From an uncultured Lachnospiraceae bacterium (GTDB lineage: Bacteria > Bacillota > Clostridia > Lachnospirales > Lachnospiraceae), in contig CANQEL010000006.1 of assembly GCA_947594855.1 (NCBI GenBank), positions 1-64,000 of the forward strand: a stretch of 64,000 nucleotides of DNA. The letters run 5' to 3'. Shown piece after piece: positions 51,459-60,227 of the stretch. The notes below the pieces were generated by a model. That model was not told the origin of the DNA. It saw only the letters and a program-made list of their open reading frames with translations, and ran no database searches. Position numbers and translations under genes: made by a program. Numbering within the stretch: position 1 is the first letter of the stretch; each line of letters opens with the position of its first letter.

Positions 51459-53171
51459 TTAATTATTTACATATATTTTCTTTTTTCCGCTCACCTCCCC
51501 ATATATTTTATTTCCATAAGAATCTATTTTATAAGCCGATGCTTTAAAGTAATAGATTCCTTTTTTCATTTTTTTAATTGTGCATTTATTTTTGCTAATG
51601 TACTTATTTTTTACTTTTTTGAATCCGGCTTTTTTTGAATATGTAATCTTATATCCTTTTACGCCTTTTATTTTTTTTATTTTCAAAAATACTTTTCCGC
51701 CCTTTTTAGCTTTCAGTCTTACAATCTTTGCCTTTTCCACTTTTATCTGCTGCACGGCCGCGCTGTCATAAGGATTGATCGGATTCTGTAAACCGGTATT
51801 TTGTTCAGGTTCTTTTGCCGGCTCTTTAGTCGGAGCCTCTGCCGGCGTTTCTGTTGGTACGGATGTCGGTTCAGGTTCTTTAGTTTGTTCTGCTACAGGC
51901 GTTTCTGTCGGCTCTGCTGTAGACTCAGGCTCTTTTACCGGCTCTTTAGTCGGAGCCTCTGTTGGAGCCTCCGTCGGCTCTGCCGTAGGCTCAGGCTCTG
52001 TCTCCGAACCCGGATATACATAATTATTAGGAACAGAACCATTCTCCCATGGTTCCGGAAGATATACATCTGATACATATATTTCCGAAAGGAGCTCATA
52101 CGCCTCTTTATCATATACTTTAAGTTCATTTCTTGTATTAATCGGTCCGCGCACGCCATCCCACTGTCCATCCCATGTATCGTCCATAGCGTTGAACCAC
52201 ATTGCCGTTATCGTTGCAAAATATTCATCAGAATTAGAACCTGCATAAGAATTCGCCCATTTTCCGTTTCTAACAGCGTTTGCATACACGGTTTCCACAC
52301 GTCTCTGCTGAGCCTCTGTCAATCCATAATTTTTTACTGTATGCGCAAATTCATGCGTAAGAATACTCTCGTCTGTATACCCTGTTGTATAGCTTCCTGT
52401 CGTCAGGCGGAGCACATTTGCATCTTTTATTGACGCAAGCTGTGTTCCTCCAAAGCCTTCTACATACAGATAAGCTTCATCATATTCAAAACGGTGTTCC
52501 GGAATATCGTATGCAATTTCACCATTACCATATAGTCCAAGCATACAGCCCATGCTTCCCATTCTTTTTGCAATCTGCTCATTTGCAAGAATAACTTCCA
52601 GCATTTCTTCAGCCTTGTTCATTGCTTCAGGCCTTACATTTTTGCTGCCAAGAATTCTTACACCGCAGTCCATTATGATTTCCTGCTGGTAAAACGGTTC
52701 ATAGGTATCGACATTTATTACCTGTGCTTCTGCATATTTACCTGAATTATTTTTGATTTTGCCTCCTAAAACCGTTACCTTAATCTCAGGCAGATTCTCC
52801 AAATCGGTGATTTGGTCAGTAAGACGTATGGATGTCTTTGGCGTATCAAAGCCATCCGGATTTTCAGAACTTTTTGGATTATAATAGACTATGCCCTTCT
52901 GGGTATAATTATACTCTTCCCATGTATACGAATATATTTTATTTTCCCTGCCATCAACCGTAATTGAAAAATTCTTTTCATCATCCGCGCCTGTGACTTC
53001 CTGATTCCAGTATAATTCAAGGTCAGTACTGTTAATCATTTGCGCCTTTACAATCATTGGTGCTTCATCAGTCTGCCCTGCTTTTACTGTCAAATTAATT
53101 GATGGAATAGAAACTATTAAAAATAAAAACAACACAAAAAATATATGATTCCTCTTTCTGGGTCCTCTCAT
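51459..53171 (-). CDS. Secreted zinc metallopeptidase, first gene of the arabinoside operon
   Basis: 570 residues. Signal peptide (about 1-31), an Ig-like N-terminal domain (about 36-155), then a gluzincin-type protease domain with HEFAH (273-277) and a probable third zinc ligand in SDEYFA (E316). The domain recalls anthrax-lethal-factor-like and Pro-Pro endopeptidase folds, but I cannot choose a family. A long Glu/Pro/Thr/Ala linker (about 390-460) leads to a lysine-rich fibronectin-like C-terminal module. Leading an operon of arabinosidases, it may digest hydroxyproline-rich glycoproteins once their arabinose is removed. AAGGAG precedes the ATG. Confidence 0.85.
   Translation of the reverse strand: MRGPRKRNHIFFVLFLFLIVSIPSINLTVKAGQTDEAPMIVKAQMINSTDLELYWNQEVTGADDEKNFSITVDGRENKIYSYTWEEYNYTQKGIVYYNPKSSENPDGFDTPKTSIRLTDQITDLENLPEIKVTVLGGKIKNNSGKYAEAQVINVDTYEPFYQQEIIMDCGVRILGSKNVRPEAMNKAEEMLEVILANEQIAKRMGSMGCMLGLYGNGEIAYDIPEHRFEYDEAYLYVEGFGGTQLASIKDANVLRLTTGSYTTGYTDESILTHEFAHTVKNYGLTEAQQRRVETVYANAVRNGKWANSYAGSNSDEYFATITAMWFNAMDDTWDGQWDGVRGPINTRNELKVYDKEAYELLSEIYVSDVYLPEPWENGSVPNNYVYPGSETEPEPTAEPTEAPTEAPTKEPVKEPESTAEPTETPVAEQTKEPEPTSVPTETPAEAPTKEPAKEPEQNTGLQNPINPYDSAAVQQIKVEKAKIVRLKAKKGGKVFLKIKKIKGVKGYKITYSKKAGFKKVKNKYISKNKCTIKKMKKGIYYFKASAYKIDSYGNKIYGEVSGKKKIYVNN
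51795..52010 (-). repeat. Imperfect repeat encoding a Glu-Pro-Thr-Ala linker
   Basis: Repeated units such as PTEAPTKEP and PTETP encode the spacer between the protease domain and the lysine-rich C terminus. Blocks of about 100 bases appear twice (around 51810-51880 and 51915-51985), so the array probably grew by internal duplication. Confidence 0.75.
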
Positions 53172-53262
53172 AAAGCCATCTCCTTATATTTTCCGGCAAA
53201 ATCTTCACTTTAAAAAGCTAATATAATTTTTATGTTTCTTTATTTATTTTTTTATATTTTGA

Positions 53263-53297
53263 TACGTTATATATCAGTTTTAGTACATTATATATCA
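53263..53297. promoter_or_regulatory. Paired direct repeats upstream of the arabinoside operon
   Basis: TACGTTATATATCA (53263-53276) recurs as TACATTATATATCA (53284-53297), one mismatch in 14 and a period of exactly 21 bases. Nine-base repeats separated by 12 bases are the layout of LytTR response-regulator sites (AgrA, ComE), though the base match to the LytTR consensus is partial. The pair lies about 92-126 bases before the metallopeptidase ATG. The rest of the 207-base region is AT-rich, with no other feature seen. Confidence 0.5.
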
Positions 53298-53378
53298 AAC
53301 TTGGGATTATATAAATAGAAAATTATGACATAAAAAAGAAGTTTTTATTGCATTTTTATTAAGTTATTATTAAGAAGT

Positions 53379-54233
53379 TTACCTCAGCGCTCTATTGGAA
53401 ATTTCTCCGTTTTTTTCCACCCCCCCCTTTAAAAACCACATTGCCAGCAAAATGACTCCAAGTATCAGAAACATTCCATATGACGCCATTTCTCCAGTAA
53501 CCTGCGCGATTACTTTAGACAATACCGGCATTACGGTTACGCTGGATAAATTGATTATAATATGAAGTATAATTGAATCGGATAACCTTTCACGGCACAT
53601 CCTTACATATGCCAGCACAAGCCCTATCGGAACCGCATAGCAGAATTGTACAATGTTTCCGTGAAATATTCCAAAACTTACTGCAGTTATTATTATGGAA
53701 GCTGTCACAGAAAAACCATACCTTGCAAAATCCATAATCAGACCCCTGAATATAAGTTCTTCAAATACAGGCGCCAGAAGTACTGTATATATAAGTATGC
53801 TCTTTGTCATGCTTCCGTCAATATTTTTCATAAGCTCATTATAATTGCGGAACACGTCAGTATCTGCCGCAAAATAATATATGATGTTAAGCAGTCCCGT
53901 ACTTAATAACTGAAGCGCTATTCCAAGGACTATAAGTCCGGGAATTGTAATTTCCCTTTCAAAAAATGCACCATTTTTACCACTTACAGGCTGCAGAAAT
54001 GAAAATCTCTGCCTGATATAACGAAATACGCAGATAATTACTATACCTATCACAGAATACACTATATAAAACATTGACATAAAATGCGGTTCATAATTCC
54101 TTACCGCATTTAAACCTGTTCTGGTTATTAACATCATTATTATAATAAGTCCGTTCTGAAATACTAATACTCCCAACAATCCCCCTATAAGCAGCACTAT
54201 GGAAAGTATTTTCCTGTATACCGTCTGTTTCAC
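53379..54233 (-). CDS. CPBP-family intramembrane metalloprotease
   Basis: 284 residues with about eight membrane helices. The Abi/CPBP motifs are EELIFRG (in PVFEELIFRGLIMDF) and FGIFHGN, which supply the metal-binding glutamates and histidine. Such proteins act in CAAX-like processing, bacteriocin self-immunity or membrane proteolysis; nothing here selects among these. It starts with GTG 54233, 6 bases after the carboxypeptidase stop. The C-terminal coding region contains a run of eight G residues (53420-53427, as C on the plus strand) directly before A7, a slippage-prone spot. Confidence 0.85.
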   Translation of the reverse strand: MKQTVYRKILSIVLLIGGLLGVLVFQNGLIIIMMLITRTGLNAVRNYEPHFMSMFYIVYSVIGIVIICVFRYIRQRFSFLQPVSGKNGAFFEREITIPGLIVLGIALQLLSTGLLNIIYYFAADTDVFRNYNELMKNIDGSMTKSILIYTVLLAPVFEELIFRGLIMDFARYGFSVTASIIITAVSFGIFHGNIVQFCYAVPIGLVLAYVRMCRERLSDSIILHIIINLSSVTVMPVLSKVIAQVTGEMASYGMFLILGVILLAMWFLKGGVEKNGEISNRALR

Positions 54234-54239
54234 CTATGA

Positions 54240-55724
54240 TTACCCCCATTTATCTTTTAAATATTGTATATAATAATTTATATTAAATTCCTCCGACATC
54301 ATTTTTTTCAAAATTCTGTTCATGCCTAAAGTCTTTCCGTACACATATATATTTTCCCTCAGATAATTTCTTATTTCATTTATACCCGCCTCAGGCATCT
54401 TTTCCTGAATATGATAATATATCTGGGCTGCGGCTGCGCTTCCTATCAGGTATGACGGAAAATATCCGAACTCTCCCATTGCCCAGTGTATATCCTGAAG
54501 CACTCCCTCTGAAGCATCAGACGGTATGCTTCCAATATAATCTTTATACATGCGATTCCATTCTTTTTCTAATTCCCCTGCCTTTATTTTACCCGATATT
54601 AATTTTTTTTCAAGCTCATATCTTATTATTATATGAAGAGGATAAGTAAGCTCATCTGCATCTATTCTTATTACTCCCTGTGAAACCCTGTTTATTGCCT
54701 GCATAAAGTCATCAAGCTGTATCCCTGACAGCTCTTTTGGAAATGTTTCTTTAAGCCTTGGGAACCATACCTCCCAGAAACTTCTCTGTTTTCCTATCAT
54801 ATTTTCAAAAAATCTTGACTGCGCCTCATGCATCCCCATAGAAGTACCTGTTCCCAAAATAGTAAGGCTCAGTTTATCTGCTATCCCAAGTTCATAAAGC
54901 GCATGTCCCGATTCATGCAGCATTGAAAATATTGGTCCGAATATATCACGGTTTCTGTAATTGTTAGTAAGCCTTACATCCCTGTTGTGGACATTGATTG
55001 TAAACGGGTGCTCGCTCTCACCTATTACGCATTTTCTGCTTTCCAGTCCGATATATTCTCCAAGGCGCATACAGAAATCATCCAGTTTTTTTACATCATA
55101 ACCTTTATCCATACACGACCAGGAATAATCCTTATCATCTTTTTTCTGTTTTTTTACTGCATCTTTTACAAGCGGTATCACAGCATCTTTCACCTGTCTG
55201 CATATTACATCAAGCTTTTCTGTCAGAAACTCAGGCTCATACGCTTTCAGAAGCACATCATACAGATTTTTTTCTCCTCTGCGCTGATATGCAGCAAATT
55301 TCTTCTTATAATTGATTATTTTTTCCAGCTGAGGCACAAATTCCTCGTAAGAATCATGTTTTTTTGCAGAAGTCCATATATTTACCGACCTGGCTGTCAG
55401 TTCTGAAAAATCCCTGTATTCATCCGACGGTATCGGAACAAGCTCCGCACTTTTTTTTGCCGCTTCACGCACAAGCGCGCTTTCTACAGCTGTAAGTTCC
55501 TTATTTTTGGCTTCTTTTTTACATTTCTTTAGAAGCCTTATAAATCTTTTACCTGTAAATATATCATGATATTCATTAGCAATTACCCCTGTAATCTGGG
55601 ATGTATTTCTATCCGCTTCGGGCGGCGCATTTACCTGGCTGTCATAATCTATAAGATTTAATATGGCTGTATAAACTGCCGCTTTTTCAAGTTCTTTGTT
55701 AAGCTCATTAAAATGTTTTGACAT
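54240..55724 (-). CDS. M32 family metallocarboxypeptidase
   Basis: 494 residues, typical of thermostable carboxypeptidase 1 (TaqCP/BsuCP). The zinc site is HESGH (270-274) with the third ligand in MHEAQSRFFEN (E300), matching the HESQSR family motif. The enzyme removes C-terminal amino acids from peptides in the cytoplasm. AGAGGAG precedes the ATG. It probably shares a transcript with the CPBP gene downstream. Confidence 0.93.
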   Translation of the reverse strand: MSKHFNELNKELEKAAVYTAILNLIDYDSQVNAPPEADRNTSQITGVIANEYHDIFTGKRFIRLLKKCKKEAKNKELTAVESALVREAAKKSAELVPIPSDEYRDFSELTARSVNIWTSAKKHDSYEEFVPQLEKIINYKKKFAAYQRRGEKNLYDVLLKAYEPEFLTEKLDVICRQVKDAVIPLVKDAVKKQKKDDKDYSWSCMDKGYDVKKLDDFCMRLGEYIGLESRKCVIGESEHPFTINVHNRDVRLTNNYRNRDIFGPIFSMLHESGHALYELGIADKLSLTILGTGTSMGMHEAQSRFFENMIGKQRSFWEVWFPRLKETFPKELSGIQLDDFMQAINRVSQGVIRIDADELTYPLHIIIRYELEKKLISGKIKAGELEKEWNRMYKDYIGSIPSDASEGVLQDIHWAMGEFGYFPSYLIGSAAAAQIYYHIQEKMPEAGINEIRNYLRENIYVYGKTLGMNRILKKMMSEEFNINYYIQYLKDKWG

Positions 55725-55796
55725 CTCATAATCTCCTCTTTACACAATAACCTGTTATTATGATATACCTTTTTTATGAATATTACTCTAAAATGT

Positions 55797-55825
55797 TTGC
55801 AATTATATTATAAAAAGAGTATCAT
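55797..55825 (+). promoter_or_regulatory. Promoter of argH
   Basis: TTGCAA (55797-55802) and TATCAT (55820-55825) are 17 bases apart. A small perfect dyad, TGCTGA-C-TCAGCA (55850-55862), lies in the 5' leader just before the AGGAGG ribosome site and might affect translation. Confidence 0.55.
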
Positions 55826-55874
55826 GTACTAGATATATCAGATTGTATTGCTGACTCAGCAGATAGGAGGACAT

Positions 55875-57248
55875 ATGAAACTTTGGGGAGGCCGTTTCAC
55901 AAAAGATACCAATAAACTTGTTGAAAGCTTTAATGCTTCCATAACATTTGATAAGAGATTCTGGCGGGAAGATATCCAGGGAAGCATTGCACATATAACA
56001 ATGCTTGCAAAGCAGGGCATAATAAGTGATGAAGAAAAAAACATTATGGAAAAAGCCCTTCTTGAAATATCAGACGACATAGCAAACGGCAGGCTTACAA
56101 TATCGGAGGACAGCGAAGACATACACAGTTTTATAGAAGCCGTGCTTACGGAACGTATTGGAGAACCCGGCAAAAAACTTCATACCGGAAGAAGCCGTAA
56201 CGACCAGGTCGCGCTTGACATGAAACTCTATGTAAGAAAGCAGATTACAGAAACAGACGGACTTCTTAAACATCTTCTTACTACTATACATACAATCATG
56301 AAGAATAATACCGAAACATTTATGCCCGGATTTACGCATCTGCAGAAAGCGCAGCCGGTCACGCTTGCGCACCATATGGGAGCATATTTTGAAATGTTCA
56401 GACGCGACCGCTCACGTCTTTATGATACTTTAACACGTATGAATACGTGTCCTCTCGGCGCCGGTGCGCTGGCAGGCACTACTTATCCTTTAGACAGGGA
56501 TTACAGCGCAGAGCTTCTTGGATTTGACTGCGCAACCGCAAACAGTATGGATTCGGTATCCGACAGGGATTATATCGTTGAACTTTTAAATGATTTATCA
56601 ATTATTATGATGCATCTTTCAAGATTCAGCGAAGAAGTAATCCTATGGAATTCAAACGAATACGGTTTTGTAGAAATTGATGATGCCTATTCTACAGGAA
56701 GCAGCATAATGCCTCAGAAGAAAAATCCTGATATTGCCGAACTTGTCCGTGGAAAAACAGGCCGGGTATACGGAGCCCTTATGTCGATGCTTACAACACT
56801 TAAAGGACTCCCTCTCGCTTATAATAAGGATATGCAGGAGGACAAAGAATTTACTTTTGATGCAATCGACACGGTAAAGGGATGCATAAGCCTCTTTGAC
56901 GGTATGCTTGCCACAATGAAATTCAATAATAAGCGTATGGAAGAAAGCGCAAAGAAAGGCTTTACTAATGCCACTGATGCTGCCGACTATCTTGTTAATC
57001 ACGGCGTGACATTCAGGGATGCACATGCGATTGTTGGACAACTTGTACTTTTCTGTATAGATAAAGGTATTTCCCTGGACGATATGACGCTTGAAGAATA
57101 TAAAGCAGTCAGCCCTGTATTTGAGGAAGATATTTTTGAAAAAATATCTATAAAAACCTGTGTTGAAAAACGAAATACAAAAGGCGCCCCTGGAAGAGAC
57201 GCCATGAAGGAAATCATTAAGGCAAACGAAAAATATCTTTCTGATTAA
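55875..57248 (+). CDS. argH: Argininosuccinate lyase
   Basis: 457 residues. The N terminus KLWGGRFTK, the TGRSRNDQVALD segment and the fumarase-superfamily signature GSSIMPQKKNPD are all present, giving cleavage of argininosuccinate to arginine and fumarate, the last step of arginine synthesis. The ATG at 55875 has AGGAGG 6-7 bases upstream. No argG lies beside it, so the pathway genes are scattered. Its stop overlaps that of the convergent mechanosensitive-channel gene within the sequence TTAA. Confidence 0.96.
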   Translation: MKLWGGRFTKDTNKLVESFNASITFDKRFWREDIQGSIAHITMLAKQGIISDEEKNIMEKALLEISDDIANGRLTISEDSEDIHSFIEAVLTERIGEPGKKLHTGRSRNDQVALDMKLYVRKQITETDGLLKHLLTTIHTIMKNNTETFMPGFTHLQKAQPVTLAHHMGAYFEMFRRDRSRLYDTLTRMNTCPLGAGALAGTTYPLDRDYSAELLGFDCATANSMDSVSDRDYIVELLNDLSIIMMHLSRFSEEVILWNSNEYGFVEIDDAYSTGSSIMPQKKNPDIAELVRGKTGRVYGALMSMLTTLKGLPLAYNKDMQEDKEFTFDAIDTVKGCISLFDGMLATMKFNNKRMEESAKKGFTNATDAADYLVNHGVTFRDAHAIVGQLVLFCIDKGISLDDMTLEEYKAVSPVFEEDIFEKISIKTCVEKRNTKGAPGRDAMKEIIKANEKYLSD

Positions 57249-58168
57249 TCGTTATTATGTATATTTACATCAAGCTGGTCGAATGGAATTGAAATACCGC
57301 AGCTGTCAAACTCTTTTTTGATTTTTTCCTGCATATTCCATTTGACCTGCCAGTAATTTTCCTGATTTGTCCATACCCTGAACCCAATCATAACAGCGCT
57401 CGCTCCAAATGAATCCACATATATATCCACGCCTCTGTCACGAAGAACCATATCATCAGCAAGGGCTATCTTATTAAGGACTTCTTTTACCTTATCTATA
57501 TCTTCTTCATACTGTATTCCTATATTCAGGTCAACTCTTCTTACCGGCTCATTAGTCACATTAGTTATTACGGCATTACTAAGTTTACCGTTAGGAATTA
57601 CCACAAGCCTGTTGTCTATAGTAAGGATTCTTGTATAAAAAATATCTATATGCGTTACAGTACCTTCCGAGCCTTCAGCAATTATATAATCTCCGAGTAC
57701 AAACGGTTTGAGTATAAGTATAAGAACTCCGCCCGCAAAATTTGCAAGGCTTCCCTGAAGCGACAATCCGATTGCAAGTCCTGCCGAGCCTACAAGCGCG
57801 GCAAGCGAAGTGGTCTCAAGCCCCAAAAATCCCGCAATAATTATAATCAGTATAATATGCAGTATAATATTAATTACTGAAGCCAGAAATCTGCTTACAC
57901 CTTCATCCAGATTCGTTCTGGCAAAACTCTTTTTTATAAGTTTTATAAGCAGCTTTATAAGCTTTTTGCCAATAAAAAATATGATAAGCGCAACTATAAT
58001 CATAAGTATGTAAGTTATAACGCCCGGTATATGGCTCTTAACATAATCCAGCCAGTTTATAACGTCATTCGATACCTTATCAACTTCTTTGCTTATCTGT
58101 TCGGCTGTTTCATCTATCGCCTCAGGCATCTCTTCCGTTAATCTAACAAACAGACTACCGTTTGACAT
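57245..58168 (-). CDS. Small-conductance mechanosensitive channel, MscS family
   Basis: 307 residues. A polar N terminus, three membrane helices (about residues 50-75, 95-118, 122-145) with the pore-lining glycine/alanine pattern LVGSAGLAIGLSLQGSLANFAGG, then the beta domain (FVLGDYIIAEGSEGTVTHIDIFYTRI) and a C-terminal alpha/beta domain. It opens under membrane tension to release solutes in hypo-osmotic shock. In organisms with c-di-AMP such channels share the osmotic network, though no local link is visible. AGGGGGA precedes the ATG. Confidence 0.93.
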   Translation of the reverse strand: MSNGSLFVRLTEEMPEAIDETAEQISKEVDKVSNDVINWLDYVKSHIPGVITYILMIIVALIIFFIGKKLIKLLIKLIKKSFARTNLDEGVSRFLASVINIILHIILIIIIAGFLGLETTSLAALVGSAGLAIGLSLQGSLANFAGGVLILILKPFVLGDYIIAEGSEGTVTHIDIFYTRILTIDNRLVVIPNGKLSNAVITNVTNEPVRRVDLNIGIQYEEDIDKVKEVLNKIALADDMVLRDRGVDIYVDSFGASAVMIGFRVWTNQENYWQVKWNMQEKIKKEFDSCGISIPFDQLDVNIHNND

Positions 58169-58190
58169 AAAAAATTTTCCCCCTAATCAA

Positions 58191-58856
58191 TTATTCCTCA
58201 TACCATTGTGTAATTACTTCTCCATCCTGTGTAGTTGTCTTTTCAGTATGCATATATTTCTTTAAAACAGGCTCCATCATAAACGAATACAAAAGCGAGG
58301 CAAGAGCAGGTACGACAAGCGGCACAATAGGAAGATACGGAATGAGAAGTATTAAAGCCATTACTGCTGCCAGACTAATCACAATAAACGGTATTGTAAA
58401 ATATATATGCTTAACCGCCATATATAATGAAAGACGCACAATCTGCCTTTTCTTCATTTCAAATCTCGAAAGGACCGGATAAACATAGCATGAAACAGCA
58501 TATATTATAATTCCCATTACCATATATGCGCCCGTCATAAAATTAACTGCGCCGCCATTGTCTTCTACTACTGTAGATACATTAAAAATCATAACAACAG
58601 TGAGCAAAAGCTGTATAATCCACAGAATGGTTGCATTCAGGAAATTCAGTCTGAACGAGCGGAAAAATTCCTGGAAAATATATCCCCTTTCCCTGCGTAT
58701 AACTTTAACTGTTGTATAATACAAAGCGGTAAGCGATGCGCCTATAGTAATTACAGGAAGCGAAAATATTATAAATAATATACTAAGATACCCTATGTCA
58801 AACAGCTTTCCCAAAACCCTCATAAGTTTGCTGTCACTGTTAAAAATCTCCCTCAT
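58191..58856 (-). CDS. DUF624 (YesL-family) membrane protein
   Basis: 221 residues with about five membrane helices; the pattern GYLSILFIIFSLPVITIGASLTALYY and the FRSFRLNFLNATILW loop is typical of DUF624/YesL. ATG 58856 is preferred, with GGAGAG upstream; ATG 58874 overlaps the preceding stop as ATGA but has no ribosome site. YesL proteins often stand beside carbohydrate ABC transporters; none is here. The function is unknown. Confidence 0.85.
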   Translation of the reverse strand: MREIFNSDSKLMRVLGKLFDIGYLSILFIIFSLPVITIGASLTALYYTTVKVIRRERGYIFQEFFRSFRLNFLNATILWIIQLLLTVVMIFNVSTVVEDNGGAVNFMTGAYMVMGIIIYAVSCYVYPVLSRFEMKKRQIVRLSLYMAVKHIYFTIPFIVISLAAVMALILLIPYLPIVPLVVPALASLLYSFMMEPVLKKYMHTEKTTTQDGEVITQWYEE

Positions 58857-58870
58857 ATCCCACTCTCCAA

Positions 58871-60112
58871 TCATTCAAGGCTGTGTATAAACAATCCGCT
58901 CCTAAGCTTTGGTTCAAACCACGTAGACTTCGGCGGCATAAGCATACCGGCATCTGCCACTGCAAAAAGTTCATCAATTGAAGTAGGATATAGCGCAAAT
59001 GACACTTTCATATCAGAATCGGCTCTCCTTTTAAGCTCTGAAAGCCCCCTTATGCCTCCGATAAAGTCTATTCTCGAATCAGTTCTTGGGTCTCCTATGC
59101 CAAGCACAGGTCCGAGAAGATAATTCTGAAGCAGTGATACATCAAGCGATTCTACCGGATCCGATATCGAAAGAAGCTTCTCATTAGCCCTTAACACATA
59201 CCATTCACCCTCAAGATACATTACGAACTCACCTTTGCGGCTGCATGCTGCAGGTTCATTTCCAATACTTATTATATCAAAATTTTCTTTTATGCGATTT
59301 ATAAATTCATCTTTATCAAGTCCGTTAAGGTCCTTTACAGTCCTGTTATAATCCATAATCATAAGTTCGTCATGCGGAAACAGTACAGACAGAAATTTAT
59401 TAAATTCCTCATTGCCTGTATAATCCGGATTCTGTTCACGCCTCATAAGGCTTACCTTAACAGCTGACGCAGCTCTGTGGTGCCCGTCTGCAATATATAT
59501 GCTTTCAATATCCGAAAAAGCCTTTTCTACAGCTGTAACATCTTCTGTTCTGCCTAATCTCCATACTATGTGATGTATTCCGTCAGAGGATATAAAATCA
59601 TATATAGGTTCATCTTTCTTCGCATTATTTACAATATTATTTATAATATCATTTGAACGATACGCAAGAAAAATAGGCCCTGTCTGCGCATTACATGTAT
59701 CCACATGCCTTATCCTGTCCATCTCCTTATCTGCTCTCGTATTCTCATGCTTTTTGATAACCTGGTTGATATAATCGTCAACAGAAGCACAGGCTACAAT
59801 ACCTGTCTGGGAACGCCCGTTCATTACCTGCTCATATATATAATAAACTTCCTCGTCATCCTTTTCATATACACCGTCAGCTATCATTTTATCAAGAAGC
59901 TCTTTAGCCCTGGCATATACTCTTGGGTCATATGTGTCTACACTATCATCAAATCCTGTCTCCGCCCTGTCTATATTAAGAAATGACAAGGGTTCTTTTT
60001 CAGTCACCTTTTTTGCTTCCTGCCTGTTATAGACATCATATGGAAGTGCCGCTACTTTGTCCGCCACATCTTTATTTGGCCTTATGCAGCGAAATGGTTT
60101 TATCTGTGCCAT
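58871..60112 (-). CDS. DUF1015 family protein
   Basis: 413 residues. The start MAQIKPFRCIRPNKDVADKVAALPYDV and the internal motif IYIADGHHRAASA are hallmarks of DUF1015, a conserved family related in part to SerK/ParB-type kinases. In some archaea this fold has serine kinase activity; in Clostridia the role is not established. ATG 60112 follows TTGGAGG. It is probably co-transcribed with the DUF624 gene and divergent from the AI-2E family transporter, with which it shares a promoter region. Confidence 0.88.
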   Translation of the reverse strand: MAQIKPFRCIRPNKDVADKVAALPYDVYNRQEAKKVTEKEPLSFLNIDRAETGFDDSVDTYDPRVYARAKELLDKMIADGVYEKDDEEVYYIYEQVMNGRSQTGIVACASVDDYINQVIKKHENTRADKEMDRIRHVDTCNAQTGPIFLAYRSNDIINNIVNNAKKDEPIYDFISSDGIHHIVWRLGRTEDVTAVEKAFSDIESIYIADGHHRAASAVKVSLMRREQNPDYTGNEEFNKFLSVLFPHDELMIMDYNRTVKDLNGLDKDEFINRIKENFDIISIGNEPAACSRKGEFVMYLEGEWYVLRANEKLLSISDPVESLDVSLLQNYLLGPVLGIGDPRTDSRIDFIGGIRGLSELKRRADSDMKVSFALYPTSIDELFAVADAGMLMPPKSTWFEPKLRSGLFIHSLE

Positions 60113-60145
60113 CTGTATTTCCTCCAAAATAAATTTACTCTTTTC

Positions 60146-60194
60146 ATTATATATTCTCAAAATACTTTTGACAACCCATAGCAAATATTATAAT
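60146..60194. promoter_or_regulatory. Overlapping divergent promoters sharing a -35 region
   Basis: On the minus strand TTGTCA (60169-60174) and TATAAT (60146-60151) are 17 bases apart, serving the DUF1015 gene. On the plus strand TTGACA (60168-60173) overlaps it by five bases and is followed by TATAAT at 60189-60194 (15-base spacing) or TAATAT at 60191-60196 (17-base), serving the transporter gene. Polymerase can hardly use both at once. Confidence 0.65.
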
Positions 60195-60227
60195 ATATTT
60201 AAAAAAGATTGAAGGACATATAATTTC

